Shown here: positions 47,634 to 58,423 of the stretch, one piece after another
Numbering within the stretch: position 1 is the stretch's first letter
Layout: each line of letters opens with the position of its first letter
From: Myrica gale
Lineage: Eukaryota; Streptophyta; Magnoliopsida; Fagales; Myricaceae
NCBI GenBank assembly: GCA_963930655.1
Contig: OZ005609.1
Span: 11,328,501-11,392,500 of the forward strand
DNA length: 64,000 nucleotides
Direction: 5' to 3'
The notes under the pieces: generated by a model
Told to the model about the DNA's origin: nothing
Seen by the model: the letters and a program-made list of their open reading frames with translations, nothing else
The model's database searches: none
Made by a program: the position numbers and the translations under genes

Positions 47634-48852
47634 GTAAGTTTGCAACATTTAGATGATCTTACAGGCTTCCTTAAGATAATCAGAGTAATGTGATGAATTT
47701 ATGAATTCATCACAGATTAAATCAACATGAATTTAAATTGTAAAATGTTTGTGAATCTATGATGAATTTGTTTTAATTTTTGATGAATAATGTGATGAAT
47801 TTTATATTGTGATAATGAATTTGATTTGGATTATTGTGAATCTTTGATTAGGATTTGATTGTGTATTATATTGAAATTGTCATTAGGTTATGAAATTAGA
47901 TTGATGAATTTTGTTTTGTTTAGATAATGAATAATTTTTTGATAAAGAAGCCAACTAGTGTAGGGTCGTCTAATACTCTAACGTGGCTGCTACTTTTGAA
48001 ACGAATATTATTGAGAACGAAGCTATTTTACAACGTTTTCAGAATATGCAGTCTCGTATGATCCAATTATCACTTCTCAGTATTAACAAATAATATTGTA
48101 GGTGTATTTCAATATTTATAGTGTTTTTAGTCCTTAATTTTTGATATTTTAACTCTAAAATATTTTTTTGCATTACGTAGTAAAATTTCTTTTTGACATT
48201 TTTCCTTAAGAGTTCGACTCACTTCTATTGGATTCCTGGTTCCGCCACTGGTTGTGCTTGCAGGGTGTAACCATGTGTTAGTGAGTAATCACATCAATAT
48301 TTTATTTCACCTAAGCCTGGATTAATGGATCAAAGTACTTGCACGGAGAGGGAAAGAGAATCGTGTACATAATGAAGTATAAAAATTCGAATTGCATGTT
48401 GCTCAGTTGCTATATTTCTCAATTCGTGCATATATGCACAGGCAGATCTAGCAAGTCCGCCTCCTATTGCCTGAAAAATCACTCAAAACATTTTATTTGT
48501 TATTTTTTTAATATGGGCAGCCCCCTTAGAAATTTGATCTTTCCTCAAACACTGTTTCGCTTAAGAAAATAACAGCTGAGTCCAAGAATATACTGCTGTC
48601 CCACTATCTATCAACCGATACTCTAAAGGTTTAGTTAATGGTTTGAAGGAGCATATCTAACTGTTTTTCTGCTATTATCTTAAAGTGCGTACTGACCAAC
48701 ACTATTTTGATGAGCCCAAATTAAAATTTTTTGGTGAACAAAATAAAATTCAGATTTTAGGTAAGGGGAAAGAAAATAAAAAACAGTACATGAAGAAAAA
48801 GCAGGTGCACTTGTAAATTATAATTTATCATGTTTATTTTTTCTTAAATTCA

Positions 48853-49272
48853 GGGAAACCCCGCTCATCACCATTTCATCTACCTCTCGAGGTCCGGTTA
48901 ATGTGTTGTTTGTTTACCGAAATTTGGGGAATATTCCCAAAATTTTGGGAATATTTTGAATGTTAAAGTTTATTGGGGTTTGTAAAAAGTTTGAAGTGTA
49001 TGTGTAAAAGTTGAAAATTTTGAAGTGCGTTTGTTTTGTTGGAAATTTTGGGCAAACAAACAACACCTAAAGATAGCGAGAGGAGTAGTCCGAGAACTGA
49101 CCTACATCCATGAGAAGAAACACATTATGACTCCATTAAACCCAGCAATGTCCTCCTAAACACTGACATGGTGCCCATAATCACCGCCTTTGGGCTCAAG
49201 CGCCTCCTCTTAGGCAGCACCAGCCACAAAACAGCAGTTCAGCCCGATTTTTGGCAGGTCAAAGATCAGTGA
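48853..49272 (+). pseudogene. Receptor-like kinase fragment, split by a MITE
   Basis: Before the MITE the frame reads GKPRSSPFHLPLEVRL; after it, KIARGVVRELTYIHEKKH. After a one-base frame change, PSNVLLNTDMVPIITAFGLK and RLLLGSTSHKTA follow. This is the kinase catalytic loop to activation segment of an LRR receptor-like kinase of the type with IHEKKHVHGN. The HGN/catalytic loop residues are changed and the DFG motif reads AFG, so no kinase could be made. The host exon was captured in, or sits in, hAT-type element 2. Confidence 0.8.
48902..49067. mobile_element. 166 bp PIF/Harbinger-like (Tourist) MITE
   Basis: Ends TGTGTTGTTTGTTT and AAACAAACAACACC are inverted repeats. A 3 bp TAA flanks it (48899-48901 and 49068-49070), the usual PIF/Harbinger target duplication. 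Removing the element and one TAA restores GGTTAAAGATA, reading Arg-Leu-Lys in the kinase frame, so the insertion point is exact. Confidence 0.88.
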
Positions 49273-49499
49273 TAGCTAGTAATACTCGTGAGGGCATCCA
49301 AGACCTCTCTATTACTGGTGCCCAATATGGAAGACATTACTCCAACTCGCAGACGGGCTCGGCGTGGAGGGTAAACAATTACTTAGTTCCATCGTTTTCG
49401 TGTGGAAGTGTTTTGCAAAGTTATTGATTTGATCACTCAGGAGATGAATCATTATTTTACAGAAGCAAGTACATAGTTACTTATTTATATAACATGTAT

Positions 49500-49870
49500 T
49501 GATCATGTTAAATTATTTCGTCTTGCCAAGCTTTATCCAGAATATTTCTTAGCAATTGATCGTGTTGTACTTAGAGATCAACTTCGAAACTACATTTATT
49601 ATGTGAGAAATCATGATGTTTTTTCTGGGCTTCAAGATGTTAGAGGTCTTGCTGTGAAGATTGTTGAGACAATAAAACATACTCTATATCCATTGGTTTA
49701 TCAGCTTATTGAGTTAGCATTGGTCTTACCAGTTGCGACTGCAACCTTTGAGAGAGTGTTCTCTGCAATGGAGTTTATCAAAATTGACTTGCGTAATAAG
49801 ATGTAAGATGAATGGATGAATGATTTTATGGTAGTATATATCGAGAGGAAAATTTTTGAAACTATTAAGA
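49500..49870 (+). pseudogene. hAT transposase C-terminal dimerisation domain remnant
   Basis: Translation gives LAKLYPEYFLAIDRVVLRDQ, then YPLVYQLIELALVLPVATAT followed by FERVFSAMEFIKIDLRNKM and a stop, with WMNDFMVVYIERKIF just after it in the same frame. This is the hAT C-terminal dimerisation domain as found in plant TTF/MYM-type zinc-finger hAT transposases. The catalytic region is absent and stops occur, so it is dead. Confidence 0.85.
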
Positions 49871-50375
49871 ACGAAGTTATTTTACAATGTTTTCAGAAGA
49901 TGTCACCTCTCTGTAGCAGCAAATAGTACGGTACTTGTATGTCAATATTTTTAGTGTTTTTAGTCCTTAATTTTTGATATTTTAACTCTTAAGACATTTT
50001 TTGTATTACGTCGTAAGTTTTTTTTTGTCATTTTTTCTTAGGAGTTTGCCCCCCTTCGATTGCATTCCTGGTTCCGCCACTGTACATATGTACAGTCTGA
50101 CTAGCTAAATACAATTAAGTTGTATCCCATGATCAAAGCTTTCCTTCAATATAAAAGGACAGAGTAATTGCTCAGTGAGAGAAAGAGAATCGTTACATAA
50201 CCAAGTAGTTTGAATGTGGTGTTCATGATATTTTCACATTCCACGGAATACCAAAATATACCTGCAAAAAGAAACTATACAAAATTCTTGTTGTAAATTA
50301 TTTATTTATTTTTTATTAACATAATCTATTCGGGTTTTTTTTCTTTTCATTTCTTTCTTTGTCCTCTTGGTTCAG

Positions 50376-50534
50376 ATGGCCAAGTTTCGAGTTTCCACTC
50401 CAAGCTGGGGGATGACAGCCATGGTCTCGAGAATGCAATGGACATTATTGGGGGATCTTGAGATTGAGAATATTGCTGAAGAAGAGGAGGCGAAACCTCT
50501 AGGCATTGAAGATGCTCTGCTCTGCTGTCAGTAA
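50376..50534 (+). CDS. Unassigned 52-residue open frame
   Basis: It begins right after an acceptor-like TTGGTTCAG with ATGGCCAAG and encodes MAKFRVSTPSWGMTAMVSRM, then an acidic stretch (NIAEEEEAKPLGIEDALLCC) before a stop. Amino-acid composition looks protein-like. No family is recognised. It may be a terminal exon fragment or chance. Confidence 0.2.
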   Translation: MAKFRVSTPSWGMTAMVSRMQWTLLGDLEIENIAEEEEAKPLGIEDALLCCQ

Positions 50535-52679
50535 CTTATAACAATGTTTAAGATCTTAGGTTTATGCTGTCCGAGATTATCATACAGCTTACACTTGGCA
50601 CACATGCAGGGGATCAGAGGACCGCCATTCTATGAGCCTCGAGTACAAGATTTAATGATATTGCTTCTCGTTTTGAATACTCTTCCCCTTTTACTTTCCT
50701 TCGTCCTGGTCAGAGTTCTCCTCCCATTTGCAATTCATTAATGTTAATATATTTACACCCTTATCGAGGAAGTCGAACAATCTTTATAAACAGAAATACT
50801 TTGACTCATGGCGACCTTCTCGCACAACTGGCATTGAATAAAACCCTAGGAGAATCTAGATGCAAGAAACCCTTGATCTAGCAATTTATATATAGCAGAA
50901 GTTAATATTAATTAGGCTACACACTCATTAGCGGTTGTAGCTCTTATATTATACCGTGGAGCGAGGTAGCATGCTAGCTCATTCAGAAGATCTGATTGCA
51001 TTAAAATACGCCGACACAAGTTGCCTGATATATATATTTGCTCTCCTGGGTCACCCATATTTAATTAGCAGCCACAGCAGAGTGACAATATCTTTAGTCA
51101 ACCAACCACTGCGAGGGGAACTCTAGTACTACCAGTCTACTGTGTAGTGTAACTGTACAATCGTAGTGATCACGTCGCAACTTGGTAATCTAGGGTGTAG
51201 TCTCATATGGGTGTTCGGTGGAGCTCGTGGAGTTTGGATTTGGGGTGGTGGAGACTGGAGAGTCTTATAGAATAATGATGATGGCCGTACTAACTTTGTT
51301 TATTAGTACTACAAGACAAGTACCTGGCAACAGTGCAGATGTGATTCTCTGAGACAGAATCCAGAGAAAGGACTGTATTCAGAAGTCACAAGAGCTAGAG
51401 AGAGAAAGAGTAAAGGGACAAAGCTCTTGAGCAGTTGTTAAAAATGGCTGCAAATGCGCTGGGAGGAATCTAGAGGCCATGCCTCTAGGAAACTTCACGG
51501 GAAGCTTCTTCACTCATTCTCATTGTTTAGTGAGACTGTAGGACACCGCCGACAGGCATTACCAGTAATAGTAAGGATCTATCTGTAGTTTTTGCGTTGT
51601 TATTGATCTGATACCCAAAACAGATTCTTATGAGTTCTGATGCCCTCTCCCTAGTTTTTTCCTTTGTTTTTTTTTTTTATGTTAAACGTGACATTGTCCT
51701 TTCAGTGTGGATACGACATCCTCAGAGGGGACTCCCTTCAGAGCTGGTCACCTTGTCACGTGGGTCTCTTTTGTGTGTTTGCGAGAGAGTTTCTATTGGC
51801 CTAGAAAGAAAAAAAAAAACAGAGAGAGAGAGCTTCTTTCGGCCGGGTTAGGCAGAATGCAGAAAGAACAGCAAAAGCAACCCATGCTAAGCCCGGCCCA
51901 AAAACTGTTCACCATTAACCCTCTAATACAAACAATCGATTGGCTCCTGAATAAGTATAGAAATTCCACCCTGGAGAAGATGAAGGACGAAGGACAGCCA
52001 TATAATGTCCTGGGGGCTGGGTATATGTATTTGACCATGTGAAACTGACTCGAGAATTCGTGGGCCCACTACTGAACAAAGCTCGTAGTCGTGGCTAATA
52101 GTACAGCAGAATGGCCAGGTGCTATTCCAATTACAAGCCCATTGGGGCCAATTATTGTAGCCTAGTCAACATGAGAAACAGACACAAAAAGGAAAAGGAC
52201 ACAATACAAAAGAATCAGCAGCAGCACCCAAACAGATGTGCCAAAGAGGGGGCATTAAGCATCAAAATCGGTAGCTGGGAGTCTCCTTTTCAGTTCTTTA
52301 CATAATTCTATAGCAGTACTTGACCCTACTTGGCTGAAAGTGCCACTCGAAGAGAAGAACAAAGAAAACTTTTCCAAAGACTGGGAGAGGAACTTAACAG
52401 CAGAACGAATTACAGTACTAGCATGTATATGGGTATAAGGAACATCATGATTCTTTCCCTGCTTCTTAGAATTATGATTTTGAACGGGACCCGAAAGGCC
52501 CAGGTCGGAGCAAGATATGTGAGGGTTGTTGGGATGTACTGCGGTTAATCAGAAACTGCTGCTAATTACAACCCATGCAAAAGGATTTATGCCAAATGCC
52601 ACTTAGATCACTTTCTTTAGCAGCTTTCGAGCTGAACAACTGTAAGCAGTTACCATTACCAACATCATTTCAAGTTTGA
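50535..52679. other. Intergenic region
   Basis: No gene, RNA gene or clear repeat. The open frame 51707-52042 has no domain and includes a low-complexity Lys-rich part encoded by a poly-A run. Confidence 0.45.
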
Positions 52680-53040
52680 AAAACAAGCTTTAGACCCTGA
52701 AGAACGCTTAGAGGGGGAATAGGTATTGATACTTTATTTTTCGATGATTAGAGAAATTTAAAACAAGTTCTAAATTATTCTTGTCATGATCTGGAAAGTA
52801 TTAAATAATTAACACATCAAATATCAATCACACACCAAGCTAAGAAATTTGATGACGAAATAGAAAACCTTATCAAAGGAAAAACCATTCCCGGCTAGTA
52901 GCCATAAAAAATTAACTAAGAAGATAAAATCTTATACTGGTGATCCAGACACGAGCAACATCTAGTTACTTGACTGTGACTACTCTGAAATAATAATCTA
53001 AACAATTCAGTTTAGACTCACTCTGTAATATTTCCGAAAA
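52680..53040 (-). repeat. LTR fragment related to the old Copia-type element
   Basis: Similar to 13723-14100 in order and sequence: TTTAGACC near the start, then GATGACGAA, AAAACCTT, AAGGAAAAACCATTCC, GGCTAG and AATAATCTAA. It is a partial, diverged LTR with no internal part nearby. Confidence 0.55.
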
Positions 53041-54111
53041 AAAAGCTGTGCGTTTTGATAAGTGGCAATTTCCGTTAACAAAACTTCTTCTCCTTCACGT
53101 AGAAGAACTCCTTTTCCATTGGTTTTCCCTTGATTTGCACATCTTCAATTTTTTCTTTTAAAACTTCAATATCTTCACCATTTTCGCCTAAAATCTTGTA
53201 ATATTCGAACCCTAGTTGAGATTAAAAGATGTATCTCCGCTATTTTTCGAAAAATGCTGCTCGAAGTCGTATTTTTTCCTCTCTACCTCTCTTTTTCGAA
53301 GCTCTCTCTCTCTAGCCTTGGAGACTTGAAATCTCACGGGCTGGGTAATCTTGGAGGTAGGTCACATTGGTTTGATTTTTAGTTGGGGTCGAACTCCTTT
53401 GGTTTGATTTTGGGTAGTTTCGTTTTGTAGATAACATTGGAAGGTCAATCCCCTTCATATTAAGCGGTTCTCTTTCGATCTCGCAAACGCTTTTGGTGAG
53501 TATTTTCTATTCTTCAAGTCTCTATCTATGATGAAGTTTGGATTCGGGATTTCGAGATTTTCATATTTATTTTAGGTTGTTGTAGGGTGATAATAGGCAA
53601 GATTTGGGGAGATTTGTTGTTTGATAGAGATGGGTATTGTTGGAATTTTATCATTTAGTTTATAATGGAGCTATGTGTGGATTAAGGTGCAAAGATGGTG
53701 TATTATGGGCTGTCCAAATTTTTAAATGTGGATTATGTGATGGTTTATAGGGCTAAGAGCGTTTCTAAGGAGATGCTTTAGCTAATGTCGTAGTTTAATT
53801 ATTTTAGAGTTGTATATAATGATTCAAACTCCATGTTGGTATTGATTAATGATATTTAAATTTATTTAAATTTTGATTGATTGTTCAGCAATCTTTCGAG
53901 GAACTTTAAGCTTCCGGTTAAGCATTTGAGGTAAGTGATCTTACCATGAAATTTTTTATAAAATTCTTATGTTGTGGTTTGGATTAGTTATTATTCTTTA
54001 ATTTTTCTACGCTACGAGATTTCTTCTCTTATGAATTTCTAGTTTGATCGGGGGCGGTACACTTCTTCCCAATTTGAGATAGGTTGCAGCTATTTTTAGT
54101 TATTTCCCCGA
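53041..54111. other. Region of possible captured gene leader
   Basis: CT-rich stretch (53270-53320) and several GT/AG-like signals but no open frame. It may be the upstream part of the NIN-like gene copy that follows, or ordinary intergenic DNA. Confidence 0.3.
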
Positions 54112-54800
54112 TGGCAACCAAATAGGGCACTCACGTAGTAATGGCATTATAAATGCTTGTGGAGGAGAATTAAATAAACTCACTGTCTCTTTGATTGATT
54201 GTAGTGAAGATTCAAAATTTGGTGCAATAGATGATGTATAATGCAAGCAGGCTAGCCTTGAAGCAGCTCCTTTGGCTTCACCAGTAAGTACTTGGGCTTT
54301 TATCGTGTAGATAGAGTTAAAGACTGGGATCTCAACAAGGGTATATTGAAATTTGAAAATTCTAACTCCCCCATGGTGCCTCGGAGCTCCTTGGCTTTTA
54401 TCATTTGAAAATTAATACTGGGGATGATGAGATTGTTGAACATAATTAGCCAACTACTTCAAGTTTGACTGAATCATCAAATGGTTCTGATTCAATGATG
54501 CATGGTAGTTCATCAAGCTCTCAGAGCTATGACTAGCAAAACCATTCTAAAGCCAAAACAAGTTGTATGAAAAAGTTGAAAAAATGTTCAAGTTACAAAA
54601 TGGGACATTCCCGCTCAAGTATTTATATGATGAAAAGGAATGGGTAATGTTACTCAGTGATTCAGATTTACAAGAGTGTCTTGAGATCTTGGATGATGTG
54701 GGCACGCTTAGCGTGAAGTTCCTAGTCCATAATATCTCTTGTACTATAAGTAATTCCGGAAGTAGCAACTGCTTCTTACCAGGAGGTACTTCGACAAATG
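54112..54800 (+). pseudogene. NIN-like protein (NLP) gene fragment with PB1 domain
   Basis: The first part reads NKLTVSLIDCSEDSKFGAID and ASLEAAPLASP. The middle reads SSNGSDSMMHGSSSSSQSYD and then a stop. The last part reads LYEKVEKMFKLQNGTFPLKY, then EKEWVMLLSDSDLQECLEIL and SGSSNCFLPGG. These match the linker and C-terminal PB1 domain of NLP nitrate-response transcription factors, which bind nitrate-responsive promoter elements and interact through PB1. The RWP-RK domain is missing, the segment leading into PB1 is shortened, and stops interrupt it. It lies directly beside a MULE end, so capture by a MULE is likely. Confidence 0.85.
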
Positions 54801-54884
54801 GGGGAGGATGGGAGAGGGAATAGAGAAAAGTAGGGGGCTTCGGCGAGAAAGGGAGAAGAGATGGAGGAAGTTTGAAATATCAAA

Positions 54885-55088
54885 ACAATAACATAGGGGT
54901 ATTTTTGTCAAGTCAAGTGAGTGAAGAGTATGTGGGATGCACATGAGGTAGGATTTCGTCAATTTTAACGGTAATTTGAATGGGGGTGCATATTGATAAT
55001 TTTTGAAAGTTAGAAGATGTAAATCGTCGTTTTAATATTTAAGGGGACGAGATTGATTTTGTCCAATACTTGGGGGCGAACTATGACA
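54885..55088. mobile_element. Right terminal repeat of a MULE (partner end not found)
   Basis: The sequence ends GGGGGCGAACTATGACATTACC and contains ATGTAAATCGTCGTTTTAAT and TAACGGTAATTTGAATGGGG, clearly related to the right end of the MULE at 56353-57410. No matching left end is seen between 52 and 54 kb, so the element is incomplete or its left end too diverged. Confidence 0.6.
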
Positions 55089-56352
55089 TTACCACCAGAT
55101 TTTAATATCTGATCTAATTCCCACGATCGACAAAGTTTTTCCTCTTATTAACCAAGAGGAGGAACAACTTGAAAATCGTTCTATGATACAACCTGTTGTT
55201 ATGATATCAAGATTGAACCTGGATGTGGCTCTGGTGGAGAGGTAAGTAAGTTAACAAGCCTATATGCACTTATTGTGGCAAATTAGGGCATACAATAGAT
55301 AAATGCTATCGATTACATTATTTTCCTCTTGGTTTCAAGTTTACAAAAGGCAAGAATATATCTGCTCATATTGTTAGTTTTGATCAAGAGGTGACCAATC
55401 AAGTTCCTGGATTATCGATACTTCAAGAACAATGTCAAAGCATGTTTTCTCTCCAAAATCAAGCATTCATGTCCACACCTCAACCTTGTGTTAATCATGT
55501 ATCTATTCAATTGATCAACATATCCCTTCATCACTTAATTCAATTTTTTCAGGTAAACAAATTCCTTTATCTGTTCATCATTCAAATTTTCTAATGCATC
55601 TTCAAATTCTTTTCAATCTTCCTTTCATTTCTGGATCATTAATATTGCCGCAACTAACCATATAGTTAGCTCTATTGACCTCTTAACAACCATTATATCC
55701 ATTGCTCATATCAAAGTCAAGCTACCCAATGGTCATCATGTTATTGCTACTCATCTCGACACAGTCACCTTTGTAGAAGGATTTGTATTACCCAATGTTC
55801 TATATATTCTAAATTTTTCTGTTAATATAATTTCAGGAAGTAAGTTTGACTTCTGAAGTTTCTTGTTGTTTGATTTTTGTTAATGGTCATTGTTACAATA
55901 CATGACTTATCCAATGGAGGATGATTGGGGTTGTTAAACTAATTCAGAGCTTATATCAAGCACGACAGACCTCAACTTCCTCTTCTGATTCTTGTCAGAT
56001 TTCCGGTTGCAATTTTTAATTTACAAACATCCAATTTTCTATGGCATTATCGTTTGGGACACTTGTCTGATTCACGATTGCGGTTAATAATATCAAAACT
56101 AGTTGATTCTTCACCATCTGCATCTACTCCTTTACAATGTTTCATCTATCATCTAGCCAAGCAAAAGAAGCTTCATTTTCCAAATAGCGATTCTCAAACT
56201 CAATCCCCTTTTCGGCTTATTCACTGTCGGCCACTCTCTGTGCCTTCACATGATGGTTTTTGATATTTTTTATCTATAGTTGGTGATTATTCTAGGTGTA
56301 CATGAGTTTATCTCATGACTAATAAAATTTGAAACTAGGTAAATACATTCAA

Positions 56353-57410
56353 GGGGTAATGTCGTTGTTCGCCCCTTAAGTATGAAGCAATTATAATTAA
56401 GTCCCCCTAATTATCAAAACTGCGATTTACGTCCTAAGTTTCAAAAAATTTCAATCTTCGACCCCGTCCAATTTCCTGTTAAAATTTACAAAATTTGGCA
56501 TCATGTGCATCACACATGTGCTAAGCCCACCTGTCTTTACCAAAAGACCCTTCGTAAGTGAGACCAAATGACTTCCCATCTGCCTTTGACAACCCCGACT
56601 ACCCTATCCCAATTTTGTGACGTCAGTTACCTCACTCCCACGATTGTCCTTTGTATGAACCCTAACCTAGAACCCAGTCGCTGATCAGTCATCGATTGAC
56701 TTCGAGTTATTGCTTCGTTGAAGTCAATCGCCTTTGAGAGACCATTGACCCCCCATTGCACCGAAGATAACAGTCTAAGGACTCAATTTTCAACGAAGCC
56801 TTAGAGGAGGACGAAGGTGGAGATTTCGAAGCCCATATACGGTATAGCTCAATCGTACTTGAATCCACTTATTAATTTTTGTTCCTGTTGTTGCTTTGAT
56901 GATTATGATCTAGTTGATTTGGCTAGATAGTGATGTGGACGCATTTTTGGATTTTTAAGTGTTTGCCGAGTGAGGAATGTTTGAACCTTTGATATTGTGT
57001 CTGAAGTTCATGTCCTTGTGTATTTATATGTGTTTATTTTGTCTTGAATATTATGTAATATTAAAAAACAGACTATTTTATTATTATTTACCTTGGTGGC
57101 CGAGAAGCTTCCCGGCGGGATAGAGAGGACACCTTTGGCAAATGGGATGGATGAGAGGAATGCTGCAGTAAAAATTGGAGAGGTTCAAACTGATATATCA
57201 AACACACAGGGGGTCTTTTGGTAAAGACAGGTGGGCTTAGTGCATGTGTGACGCACGTGATGCCGAATTCCATGACTTTTAAAGGGAAATTGGACGGGGG
57301 CAAAAATTGAAAATGTCTAAAATTTAGAGGATGTAAATCGCAGTTTTGATAGTTATTGGAGCTCAATTGTAATTATTATATACTTATGGGACAAACAATG
57401 ACATTACCCG
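56353..57410. mobile_element. MULE inserted in the outer Copia
   Basis: A perfect 9 bp target duplication TACATTCAA flanks it (56344-56352 and 57411-57419). Inverted ends GGGGTAATGTCGTTGTTCG and CGGGTAATGTCATTGTTTG (right end read inward) extend for about 200 bp, sharing CAAAACTGCGATTTAC and AAGCCCACCTGTCTTTACC. The 1058 bp element has no transposase; the middle (56680-57060) may be captured DNA of unknown source. Confidence 0.93.
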
Positions 57411-58226
57411 TACATTCAATACATTGTCATTTAGCCAAAAATCAGTTTAATCAACTATTAAAATACTTCGATCTCACAATGGACTTGAATTTCACACGAG
57501 AGATTTTTACAATCAGCAAGACATTAAGACATTATTCATCAGAAGAGTTGTGCTCACACTCCTTAACAAAATTTTGTGGTTGAGAGAAAGGACCAACACA
57601 TTCTCAAATGTGGCTCGATCACTTAGATTTCAATATTTTTTTGGAGTGATTGTAAACTCATTGTTGTTCATCTCATCAATCGAATTCCAACACCATTACT
57701 TCAAAATAATTTCCTTATGAGTTCATTTTTCAAAAACAACCAAATTATACTTATTAAAAAATATTTGGTTGTTAGCTTATGTTTCAACCAATTCATATTC
57801 TCGAAGCAAATTTGACCCTAGGTCTATTCCATGTGTTTTCTTGGATATCCTAATGGTATTAAGGGATACAAATTGCTTAATCCTGTCACAAATAAATTCA
57901 TAATTTCTTGTTATGTTATTTTTTATGAAGACATGTTTCCATTTCAATCAACAAAATCTGGTTTTGCTAATTTTAATTCTGTTGGTTTTTCTAATATAGT
58001 TTTTGCAAATCCTCATGCTTCTCACGGATGGTTTACATTTTTCAAAATCTTTCATACCACCAGCTTCATTGATTTCTTCTCCATAATCTCCAGATTTGTC
58101 ATTGTCTTCTCCATCCCCTCCAGATTCATCTCCACCAATTTCTTTGCCCAAGATTATTTTCTTCTTCTTCAATCACTTCACAGATCTTCTAGAATCATAA
58201 CAAAACCTACCTATCTATAGAAATAT

Positions 58227-58423
58227 TGAAAACGGAATAATGTTTTCTGTATTGAATGAATAATTATGTACAAGATGTGCTATCTAATTATAATACAATC
58301 GAGGTAAAATAAAAGGAAAGAACAATCTCCTAATTTAAGAGTGAAAATCTGTCTAAATAAGGTCTAAGTGATCTCTTGTCAATTTATCCCCTTAATCACT
58401 TCACATTAATCGGGATTTCAACA
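58227..58423 (-). repeat. 3' LTR of the inner Copia
   Basis: 197 bp, TG...CA ends, followed on the plus strand by the complement of the polypurine tract (CTCCCCCTCAAGTT). Confidence 0.9.

Larger units (their letters stand above)
44859..48250 (+). mobile_element. hAT-type element 1, carrying an NHP2 fragment and a nested MULE
   Basis: Ends AGGGGCGGAACCACG and CTGGTTCCGCCACTG are imperfect inverted repeats. The sequence GTTGTGCTT stands on both sides (44850-44858 and 48251-48259), containing the 8 bp TTGTGCTT expected of hAT. The right 250 bases closely match the right end of hAT-type element 2 (shared TTTTAGTCCTTAATTTTTGA), so the two are one family. A MULE (45136-47275) is inserted in it. 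No transposase is seen here. Confidence 0.85.
48439..50082 (+). mobile_element. hAT-type element 2 with transposase remnant
   Basis: The right end GGTTCCGCCACTG and the 200 bases before it match hAT-type element 1. The left end is CAGGCAGATCTAGCAAGTCCGCC, only a weak inverted match. It holds the C-terminal part of a hAT transposase (49500-49870) and a receptor-kinase fragment (48853-49272). Flanking bases (GCATATATG, TACATATG) are similar but not an exact duplication. 48251-48438 between the two elements is plain spacer. Confidence 0.75.

Noticed and set aside
51707-52042. 111-residue open frame
   Set aside because: It has no domain, contains a poly-Lys stretch from an A-run, and has no splice or promoter context.
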